Assembly: GCA_947479185.1 (NCBI GenBank)
Contig: CANJYY010000008.1
Coordinates: 1-18,871, forward strand
DNA from: Caulobacteraceae bacterium
GTDB lineage: Bacteria; Pseudomonadota; Alphaproteobacteria; Caulobacterales; Caulobacteraceae
Direction of reading: 5' to 3'
Length of the DNA stretch: 18,871 nucleotides
Shown here: positions 1 through 8,300 of the stretch, in pieces
Layout of the letters: every line of letters starts with the position of its first letter
How positions within the stretch are numbered: position 1 is the first letter of the stretch
The notes under the pieces: model-generated
The model's input: only the letters and a program-made list of their open reading frames with translations
The model's database searches: none
Told to the model about the DNA's origin: nothing
Position numbers and translations under genes: made by a program

Positions 1-164
1 AGGGACAGTCTCCGCCGCGAAGCCAACTGGCCGAGCTCCCAGGCGCTGGCCGGGCTGACGAAGATGCCGTCACAAACCTCAAGGGCCTCGAGCGCCCCGT
101 CCGCCAGCGGACTGCCGTTGGCCAGCCAGAGGGCGGCGCAGGTGTCGAGAAGGATGGCGGTCAC
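1..164 (-). CDS. VapC-type PIN-domain toxin (partial, cut by left edge)
   Basis: The first 54 codons of a PIN-domain protein are visible; the rest lies beyond the left edge. PIN toxins of the VapC class are Mg-dependent RNases that usually cut tRNA or rRNA when released from their antitoxin. The N-terminus reads as a hydrophobic strand ending in LLDTCA, which supplies the first metal-binding Asp (D7). Next comes an ALWLANG helix, and then IFVSPASAWELG, whose Ser-x-x-Glu pattern (SAWE) is typical of this PIN subgroup. The start is a GTG that overlaps the TGA stop of the upstream antitoxin as GTGA, the usual arrangement for translationally coupled toxin-antitoxin pairs. The C-terminal acidic residues cannot be checked here. 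The PIN assignment is fairly sure; the RNA target is unknown. Confidence 0.85.
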   Translation of the reverse strand, partial: MTAILLDTCAALWLANGSPLADGALEALEVCDGIFVSPASAWELGQLASRRRLS

Positions 165-565
165 TGGATTTCCGCGTCCCAGACTTCGCCGGTCGGCTCG
201 GTCAGGTCGACGCCGTACGGGATCCGGACCGTTCCCCCGAGTCTCGCGCGAATGCGCTCGATCAGGCCCGCCTGAGGGCCCCCAGCCGGTTGGGCCGGCG
301 CCGGGACGGACGGGACCCCGGCCTCATCGCGGCGAAACGTGAGGGTCTCGCCAGCCATATCGACCTGAAAGGCGCGAAACCCCGCGGCGCGCCAGGTCCG
401 GGTAATGACGCTGTTGTCGGGATTGTTGCTCCACCAGGCCCGGTGACGCCGCGCGGCCGGCGGAAGCGGGGCGTCGATCAGCGCCTCGATCTCGCGGAAG
501 GTCATCGGCGCTTCCGCCTCTGTCAGCCGCGCCAGATAGGCCCCTAACGGATCATACTTGCCCAT
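161..565 (-). CDS. Antitoxin with DUF7662-like N-terminal domain
   Basis: This 134-residue protein has two parts. Residues about 3-80 (starting KYDPLGAYLARL, then MTFREIEALI, RRHRAWWSNNPDNSV, then FQVDMAGETLTFRR) match my memory of the family named DUF7662, often proposed to bind nucleic acid. A Pro/Ala/Gly-rich linker follows (about 84-98). A tail of about 30 residues (GTVRIPYGVDLTEPTGEVWDAE) resembles the toxin-binding tail common in alphaproteobacterial Phd/VapB-type antitoxins. The gene precedes the PIN toxin and overlaps it by 4 bases, so an antitoxin role is strongly suggested by context and tail. The start is ATG at 565; the upstream GGCGGGCGG stretch is a weak ribosome-binding site. 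Autoregulation through the repeats at 595-640 is likely but inferred. The domain name rests on recall, not on a search. Confidence 0.8.
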   Translation of the reverse strand: MGKYDPLGAYLARLTEAEAPMTFREIEALIDAPLPPAARRHRAWWSNNPDNSVITRTWRAAGFRAFQVDMAGETLTFRRDEAGVPSVPAPAQPAGGPQAGLIERIRARLGGTVRIPYGVDLTEPTGEVWDAEIQ

Positions 566-594
566 GCCGATGCCGCCCGCCTGTCCAGGAGAGC

Positions 595-640
595 GGTTAC
601 TATAGTACCTATAATCTGGAAGAGGTAGTAACTATAAGCC
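595..640 (-). promoter_or_regulatory. Promoter/operator region of the toxin-antitoxin pair
   Basis: This AT-rich stretch in GC-rich surroundings holds a perfect 10-bp palindrome, TACTATAGTA (598-607). It also holds two direct copies of GTWACTATAR (596-605 and 628-637), offset by 32 bp or about three helical turns. It sits 30-75 bases before the antitoxin start and directly after the response regulator stop. Toxin-antitoxin operons are usually self-repressed through such sites. TATAGT or TTATAG on the minus strand could serve as a -10 element, but I find no convincing -35. Confidence 0.55.
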
Positions 641-642
641 CG

Positions 643-1329
643 CTAAGGCTGCAGCCGGTAACCGCCGGCCTCGGTGAGGAGCAGCCGGGCATTGGCGGGG
701 TCGGGCTCGATCTTCTGCCGCAGCCGGTAGACATGGGTTTCCAGCGTGTGGGTGGTGACCCCGGCGTTGTAACCCCACACCTCGGTCAGCAGCTCCTCGC
801 GCGAGACCGCCTTCGATCCGGAGCGATAGAGGTACTTGAGGATGTTGGTCTCTTTCTCGGTCAGCCGGACCTTCCTGGCCTTGTCGTCGACCAGCAGCTT
901 GGACGCCGGGCGGAATTCGTAGGGGCCGATACGGAAGACGGCGTCCTCGGACGCCTCGTGGCTGCGCAGCTGGCTGCGGATGTGAGCCAGCAGCACGCCG
1001 AAGCGGAAGGGCTTGGTCAGATAGCCGTTGGCCCCGGAATCGAGGCCCAGGATGGTGTCGGCGTCGGTGGCGGCGGCGGTCAGCATGATGATCGGACTGG
1101 TCACCCCGCCCTTGCGCATCAGCCGGCAGGCCTCGCGGCCGTCCATGTCCGGCAGGTCGACGTCGAGCAGGATCAGGTCGGGCCGGGCCTCCCTGCCGAG
1201 GCGCGCGCCCTCGCCGGCCGTCTCGGCCTGGACGACGGCGAATTCCTCGTGGAGCTGCAGCTGTTCGGCCAGGGCGCCGCGCAGGTCGGCGTCATCATCG
1301 ACGATCAGGAGAGTCTTGCGTTGCACCAT
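643..1329 (-). CDS. OmpR/PhoB-family response regulator (orphan)
   Basis: A two-component DNA-binding response regulator of 228 residues. The receiver domain (about 5-120) shows the acidic pocket LLIVDDD (D11-D13), the phospho-acceptor in LILLDVDLPDMDG (D56), the switch Thr T84 in IIMLTAA and the conserved Lys K106 in LTKPF. The winged-helix output domain (about 130-228) carries RLTEKETNILKYL, the recognition-helix stretch TTHTLETHVYRLRQKIE and the C-terminal wing GGYRLQP. All catalytic residues are present, so it should be phosphorylatable. No histidine kinase is visible in the window; the partner is unknown. ATG at 1329 gives the usual family N-terminus (MVQRKTLLIVDDD) but lacks a Shine-Dalgarno. 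GTG at 1344 lies 8 bases after AGGGG and is a real alternative, adding five residues. It lies downstream of the giant autotransporter gene, with 133 bases between them. Confidence 0.93.
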   Translation of the reverse strand: MVQRKTLLIVDDDADLRGALAEQLQLHEEFAVVQAETAGEGARLGREARPDLILLDVDLPDMDGREACRLMRKGGVTSPIIMLTAAATDADTILGLDSGANGYLTKPFRFGVLLAHIRSQLRSHEASEDAVFRIGPYEFRPASKLLVDDKARKVRLTEKETNILKYLYRSGSKAVSREELLTEVWGYNAGVTTHTLETHVYRLRQKIEPDPANARLLLTEAGGYRLQP

Positions 1330-1348
1330 GAGGAGACCATGCACCGGT

Positions 1349-1365
1349 TTGGCCCCTGAGGCCAA
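1349..1365 (-). promoter_or_regulatory. Hairpin enclosing the response-regulator Shine-Dalgarno
   Basis: On the minus strand TTGGCC-TCAGG-GGCCAA forms a perfect 6-bp stem with a 5-base loop. The only good Shine-Dalgarno in front of the response regulator, AGGGG (1357-1353), is partly in its loop and partly in its 3' arm. Folding would hide the site and could limit translation from GTG 1344. That role is an inference. Confidence 0.4.
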
Positions 1366-1395
1366 CCATTGGGAACGGTCAAGCAGATAGGGCGG

Positions 1396-1425
1396 CCGGG
1401 CGCAGGCCGGTAGGCCTACGCCCGG
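1396..1425 (-). terminator. Strong GC hairpin after the autotransporter gene (no U-tract)
   Basis: CCGGGCG (1396-1402) pairs with CGCCCGG (1419-1425). After one C-A mismatch, AGGCC (1404-1408) pairs with GGCCT (1413-1417) around a four-base GGTA loop. It lies about 40 bases past the autotransporter stop. No run of T follows on the minus strand, so it is not a standard intrinsic terminator. It may protect the 3' end of the very long mRNA, attenuate read-through into the response regulator, or act as a weak terminator. Confidence 0.45.
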
Positions 1426-1440
1426 AAAACCCCGGAAAAC
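1421..1440. repeat. Tandem CCCGGAAAAC duplication
   Basis: The decamer CCCGGAAAAC occurs twice in direct tandem (1421-1430 and 1431-1440). The first copy overlaps the right arm of the hairpin at 1396-1425. It may be a simple duplication or a binding site; nothing else is visible. Confidence 0.6.
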
Positions 1441-1462
1441 GCTCGAACCCGTAGCGAAAAGA

Positions 1463-2326
1463 CTAGAACCGGACCCGGAAGTTGAAACTTGCGCGCTGGC
1501 TTTCGTCATTCTTCCCGAACTCGGCCGCATAGCCGAGCCGCAGATCATAGCGCTCGTCGCCCATCAGATTGACGTCCACACCCACCTGATAGACCACCCT
1601 GTCCATCTCCAGTCCGATGGTCGCCGGATTGGCCGAGGGGTTGGCCCCGATGAAGCGGATCGGCAGCTCGATGCGGTTGGCGCTGTTAAGCCGCGCGCCC
1701 AGCGTCAGCGAGACCACGTTCTGGCGACCGGGACGGTCGTCGCCGATGTAGCCCAGCACCAGCTTGGGATTGGCCGAAGCGAGATACTGGGTATCGCTGA
1801 GAACCTCGACCCCGATCCCGTCCAGACCGTCTTCCACCAGACCGCCGTGATGTAGCGCCGTCAGGGCGAGGTCGACCGTCGGTTTGACGAAGAAGTCGCC
1901 CTTCCGGAACGCCCGGCCTGCATGCGCATCCAGCCTCAGATAGCCCATCTCGGGGCTGGACTTGCCAATGCCCGGCTCGAACACCGTAACGGCCCGCCAG
2001 GTATCCAGCCAGGACCAGCCCCCGGTCAGCGACACGCCGTAGGTGGTCGCCGCGCCGGTTTCACGCTCCAGGCCCAGTCCTGCCGAGAAGCCCTGGCCGC
2101 TTGAGCCGGACCGGGTAACGTCGACCCGCACCTTGTCGATCTGTTCGTAGGCAACCGCGCCGGCCAGCGACCAGTTTTCGCCCGCCGGTCTCTGGAACCC
2201 GCCGCCCAGACGGGTGCTCTCGCCCTCGAACCCGAAGTTCTCGAAGCTCGAGGCATGCACCCGCCGCGACGACTCCACCCGCGTCCAGGCGCAGCTGTTG
2301 TCTCTCGACCGAACCGCCGAGCCGCA
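1463..2326 (-). other. Autotransporter beta-barrel domain (residues 4002-4288)
   Basis: This segment encodes the membrane translocator. It opens with a Cys pair, C4002 and C4013, followed by AWTRVESS, a layout common at the first strand of alphaproteobacterial autotransporter barrels. Alternating amphipathic strands follow (for example GFSAGLGLERETG, TYGVSLTGGWSWLD, LASANPKLVLGYIG, VVYQVGVDVNLMG, YDLRLGYAAEFG), and the chain ends in Phe. Upstream of it, LSPEPHLAPLQGQ is the linker signature often found before such barrels. The barrel looks complete, so export of the passenger is plausible. Confidence 0.88.
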
Positions 2327-5300
2327 GTCGAACAGGTCGTGGGCGAAGTCGCCGGCCGTCATCATCTGGCCCTGTAGCGGGGCCAGATGCGGTTCGGGCG
2401 ACAGCTGGGTCATCACTTGCGTGTACAGCGTCCGGTCCGATTCCGGCATGTTGCCGAGCAGCGCCATCAGCCGCCCTATCCCGGCAGACCCGCCTTGCAA
2501 TACCGCCGAGTCCATATGGTCCCCCAATGCGCGACCATTGCGATTAAGGGTGCTCAGTCCGAAGTGGGTGTCGATCAGCAGATGGATGCCCGCCCCGTCG
2601 CCGGCGATCGAGAAGTCCACCGCCATCGTGTCGGTGATCTTGAGACCATGATCCACGCCGCCGCCGGAGGCGGCGAACAGCGTCACCGGATCGGCGCTCT
2701 CCAGCCATGACAGGGTCACATAGCCCGTTCCCGCCACACTGGCGGTTCCGGAGACCCGAACCTGGTCCGATGCATAGGGTCCATAGGCCACATCGAAGGC
2801 CATGTGCCCGGTCGAAGTCTGAACGAAGTCGCCGTTGAGCGTCACGCCGTTGATCACCCGCGCGCCGAACAGCAGGTTGGTCGTCGGATCGCCCAGATCG
2901 TCGAAGTTTCCGAACACATCGCCGTTCAGCAGGTCAATCGGCAGGCGCGACGCCGACAATCCCATCAGGAAATCGCCGGAGTTGCTGAACACCCCCGCCC
3001 CGATCACCGGTGCGGCCAGCAGTGTCGACTTCAGTGAGGCAGTCGCCCGCGCCGGGCTGGCGTCAGCAAAGTCGGAAGCGAACGTCAGCGTCTCCTCCGT
3101 CACGATCTCTGCAGGATCCGGATCGTACGGGATCTGCGCCGGGCCGCTCATCCGCTCGGGTGACAGGTCGGCGCGGAGGGGCGCAGGTGACACAAGGGCA
3201 AGTTTAGCCGCCGCCGCCGGGATCTTCATCGCTCCGCGCATGTCGATGGTGCTGTAGGCGATGAACGTCGCCCCCGCGCGGTTGTCGAAGCTGTTCAACC
3301 CGCCGCCAAGGGCGATGTTGCCCACCACCAGGCCTTGATTGACGACGGCGTCGTCGCCCCAGGTCGCCGTAAGCGCCCAGGTCGACACCGATGACAGAGA
3401 CCCGGAGGTCGTGATCCGGTTGGTCGCACCGCCATCCAGCGAGAGACCCCGACCAAAGCCGGACCCGCCGCGGATGGCGCTGTTCAGCAGGATCGAGATG
3501 TCGTCGCCGCCCGAAGAACCCAGGCTTTGCGCGAAGATCGCCGTGCTGTCCGAGCCGGTCGCCAACACACGGCCGTCAATGGTCACATCAATGATGCCGC
3601 CGCGACCGAAGCCACCCGCCGAGCCGGCGAACCTACCCTCGACCCAGCCGCCGCCGCCGCCAAGGCTCTGGATGATCAGGCCGTAGCTGCCGTTTCCCGA
3701 CGTCAGCACGTCACCCACCTGGCCAAGACGAATATCGCCGCCGTCGCCGCTGTTCGCGTCAGAGGTGGTGACGCTGACCATCGCCCCGTCAGACAGGACC
3801 GCACCGCCGCCGCCGCCGATCGACTGCAACATGACGCCGTGGGCGCCCAGGCCTGTGGTCGCCACCGCGCCCGTGTTGGCGATGGTGATTGACTGGCCGT
3901 CGCCGGTCGCACCGGACCGACCGCCAAGCGTCGCCTGGACCTTCACGCTACCGCTGATCAGAGCGGCCCCGCCGCCCGCGCCGATCGACTGCGCCATCAG
4001 CGCCGCCGAATGATCGCCGAAGGTGTAGATGCCGCCGGAGAACGTGCCGTTGATGGCCGCGCCGCCCAGGCCCACTCCGCCGTCCGCGCCAAGAACAGGG
4101 CGGACGACAAGCCGGCTCTGGTCAACCGCGTCGATGCCGGCTGAAGCCAGGCCGCCACCGCCGCCGAGGCTCTGGAGCAGCACCGCCGGGGAGAAGTTTC
4201 CGGTTGAAACGACCGAGCCCGACTGGGTGCGGTCGATCGTCTGCCCGGGACTGGCGCTGTTGTTCACACCACCCAGGACCAGATCAACATTTCGCAACGT
4301 TGTCTGCGCAGGCGCGGTCAGGACCACGACCGACCGGCCGCCCCCGCCGCCAATCGACTGCAGCAGGAGGCCCGGAGAGCGCAGACCCGTGGTCAGGATA
4401 TCGCCTGTATGCGCTCCGTCGATCGCCCCCCCGGCATTGTTGGAGCCGTCCGTTGCGCCGAGCGCGGACAGGATGTCGAGCGGAGGCTGTCGGGTTGTGG
4501 CCGGTGGCAGAGCGGACGCCAGGGCCGTGCGTGCGCCAGACGGCGCGACAGGATCCGGAATCGTCGCCAGCAGGGCGTTGAGCCTGGTTTCGCCGCCACC
4601 GCCGCCAATGGCTTGCATGGCGATACCCGCGCTGTCCGCGCCACCGGCGCCGACATTGCCGGTGCCCGTGACGTGCACCTTGCCGGCGTTCATGAACTGG
4701 CTGTCGCTCGAGCCCGCCTTGGCGGTCATCAGAACCACCGGGTCCCGGCCGGAGGCCGTTTCACCGGTGCCTGGAAGACAGGTTTCAAGCAGCGGGATCA
4801 GGACACACTCATCCCCCAGCCCCGTGATGGCCGAGAAGTCGACGGTCAGCGAGCCGCCGCCGCCATTGATGCTTTCGGCCCGGATGGCGGTCGAGCCCGC
4901 CCCGAGGACAGTAATGTCGCCGGTGTTGGTGACCGTGACCTCGCCGCCCAACCCGCCCGAACTGCTGCCGCCAAACGCGCCGAGAAGGGCGGAATAGGCA
5001 TTCGAGGCGAGCAGGGTGATGGGATTGCCGGAAAGGCTCAGGCCCATATTGGCGTTGCCGCCGCCGCCGCCGATGCTCTGGGCGACAATTCCGTCGGCGC
5101 CGGCGCCGCGGGTGACGATACGGCCCGAGTTGGTCACCGTGACATTGCCGCCGTCGCCGCCATCGCCGCCCAGACCGCCGACCGCGATGATCGGCGTGTC
5201 CTTTGGCGCGCCCCATACAAGGCTGCCGGCGATGACCATGCCGCCATTGCCGCCGCCGCCGCCGACCGACTGGGCCAGGACGCCGTGGGCATTCGCGCCG

Positions 5301-8300
5301 GTTGTATCGATCAGTCCGCTGTTAGTGACGGTCACCGCGCCGCCGGTACCGCCCGTGTCACCGGAACCACCAATGTTCAGGCCGGCGGTGAACGATTTCT
5401 TCGAGCCGACGGCTCCCGAAACCGAGAAAATCGAGGTGCCGTTGCCGCCGCCGCCGCCAAGACTCTGGGCGAAGACGCCATAGGCCGACGCGCCCAGGGT
5501 CACGATCTGGCCAGAACCGGCGACGCCGGCGATCCTCTCATTGTTGACGTCCACGGCGCCGCCGGCGCCACCCTGTCCGCCCGATCCGCCGATATTGATC
5601 GACAGTTTCTGGTAGGTGCCCGAGGCGGCAAGGGACCCGATAGCCAGATCATAAATCTGGCCCGCATCCCCGCCGCCGCCGCCGATCGAGCTCGCGGCAA
5701 TACCCGCCGCCAGAGCGCCTTCGGTGTAGATCGAACCCTGGTTGAGGACATAGGCGCGACCGCCGTACCCGCCTTCGTCGCCGGAACCGCCAACGAGGAT
5801 TGCAGCGGTCTGGCTAGTCCCTCTTGCGGAATCAAGTCGGGCGCTCATCGCCGTGCCGCCGCCGCCGCCGCCGCCGCCAATGCTCTGGGCGCGGATGCCG
5901 TACGAGCCGTAACCGCTGGTCACGATTACACCGCTGTTCCGGACATCAACCAGATTGCCGAACTGGCCCGTACCGCCGGAGCCGCCGACCAGGACGGTCA
6001 GGTTCCGGGCGGCCTGGTTTGTGGATGTCGGACCGCCTGCCGCCGTGCTGTAGACGGTCACGTCGCCGCCGTTGCCGCCGCCGCCGCCGATGCTCTGGGC
6101 AAAGAGCCCGTAGGAGCCGGTGACAGCCAGGGCGTCCTCGTGCGGGACACCGCCCCTGGTCTGGATGTTGGCGGATGAGACGATGCGAACTTCTCCAGGC
6201 GTGCCGCCTGCGCCACCGGAGCCGCCGACGGCGATGTTGGCGCTGTAGGCGGACCGCTTCACGTCGGTCATGACCGAGCCTGCATTGCCGCCGCCGCCGC
6301 CAATGCTTTGCGCCAGCACACCATGGGAACCCTGGCCTTCAGTCACCACCCAGCCGCCGATGTTGACGTCAACATTTTGCGCAATGGCGCCCTGGGCGCC
6401 ACCAAGGCCGACGCCGACCTTGATCGAGCTGGACGTGTCGGAGGAGCCGGCGTTCTGGCTGCTGGCTTTGGTATAGCCCGCGCTCGTCGAGCCGCTGTTG
6501 CCGCCGCCGCCGCCGATGCTTTGCGCCAGGACTCCAGACGACCGGTCGCCCCGGGTGCTCAGTATGCTGTCGGGATTGTTCAGGTTTACATCAACGCGGA
6601 CGTCGCCGCCCTCGCCGCCCTCGCCACCGTCGCGGCCGATAGACAGCTTGACCTCTTGCTTGGCTAGAAGGCTGCGCGCCGTGTTGGTCGCCACGTTGCC
6701 GCCGCCGCCGCCGATGCTTTGGGCGATGATGGCGCCCGCGTCAGCGCCATAGGTGACGATCGAGCCGTTGTGCACGACATCGACAGCGCCGGCCGAGCCC
6801 GCCGCTCCCGGTGCGCCGCCAACGGCAAGCTCAAGTGCGCTGGCACCAGCCAAGACACCAAACCCGATATTGTAGGCTGCCTGGCCGCCGCCACCGCCGA
6901 TGCTCTGGGCCAGAAGGCCCGCGCTGCGGTCGCCTTTGTAGGTCTTCAAGCCAGCAGCATCCGTGATGACCTCGCCGGTGAGGATATCGCCATTGTGCCG
7001 GACGGTCACAGCCTCCCCGGAGCCCGATCCACCGCCGTCGCCGCCGACGTTGAGCAGCAGGGCCACGGTGCCGTCCTTAACGCCGCCTTCCTTGCCCTTC
7101 AACGTGACACCGATGTTGATATTGACGCCTGCGTCGCCGCCGCCGCCGCCAATGCTCTGGGCGATAAAAGCGACGGAGCTGTCGCCTTCCGTCCTCAGCA
7201 GACCCGGCGTGGTGAGACGGGTGACCCCGTCAGCCATGTAACCCCGGGTTACAGTGACTGTGCCGGCATCGCCGCCCGAGCCGCCGGACCCGCCCACGCC
7301 GATGGCGATGGGGTTGCCGAATGGCGTCAACGCCGCCGTTAGATTCACCGCGCCCGTCCCGCCGCCGCCGCCGATGCTCTGCACCACAATGGCGTGCGAG
7401 AGCTTCGCGAGGTCAATCCAGCCTGTTTCTTCGAAGTCAGCCGCCAGGAGCTTGTCGATATCCGTCTCGACCACCGGCTGACGCGCGGGGCTGCTCCCGT
7501 TGATGAAGATGTTGCCGTTGTTGACCAGGGTCACGTCGCCGGCGTCGGCGCCGTCGCCGCCGGAGCCGCCGATCCCGACAGCGATGCCATAGCCCTTCAA
7601 CGGGTTGGTGGTGGTCTGCGAGCTGGCGAAGTTGACATCGAAGGCAACGTTGAGCGCCCCGTCGCCGCCGCCGCCGGCGACGCTCTGGACCAGCAGGCCA
7701 ATGGCATTCTGGCCGTCCACGACCACCTGACCGGTGTGGGCGACCGACACGTCGCCACTGCGGTTGCCGTCGCCGCCATAGCCGCCGAGGCCAAAGGCCA
7801 GGGAGGACTCTGTGCTGACCGTTCCAGCGCCTGAGATGTTGATCCCGCCCGAGCCGCCACCGCCGCCGATACTCTGGGCCAGAAGGCCCCGCGCGGTGTT
7901 GCCGTTGGCGAACAGGTCAGCGTCCGCGTTGACCGTAACGTCCCCGCCAAGGCCGCCGTCCGAGCCGAAGCCGCCGATGCCGATCGCGGCAGTGCCGTTG
8001 GCCGCGAACCCGCCAGCGAAGTTGAGCCCGCCAACCCCACCGCCGCCGCCGATGCTCTGGGCGATGATGGCCGAGCGATTGTCGCCGGAACCCTGAACCT
8101 GGATCCGCGCCAGGTCGTTCGCATCGGCCGGAACGGGAGCCTGAACATTGAGGACGACGTCGCCTGCGTCGCCGCCAGCGCCGCCAAAGCCGCCGATGCC
8201 GATCGCAAGGGCCCGGCCGGATTTCGCTCCGCCCGCCAGGGAGATCGAGGCCTCGGCCGTAAAGTTCAGGCCGCCGACGCCGCCGCCGCCGCCGACACTC

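Noticed and set aside
733..1359. A 208-codon plus-strand frame over the response regulator
   Set aside because: The minus-strand receiver and winged-helix motifs are unambiguous; the antisense frame has no domain.
4409..6178. A 589-codon open frame on the plus strand opposite the autotransporter
   Set aside because: Its composition (Ala, Arg, Gly, Asp from GCC/GCN runs) mirrors the Gly codons of the minus-strand repeats; no ribosome-binding site or known domain.
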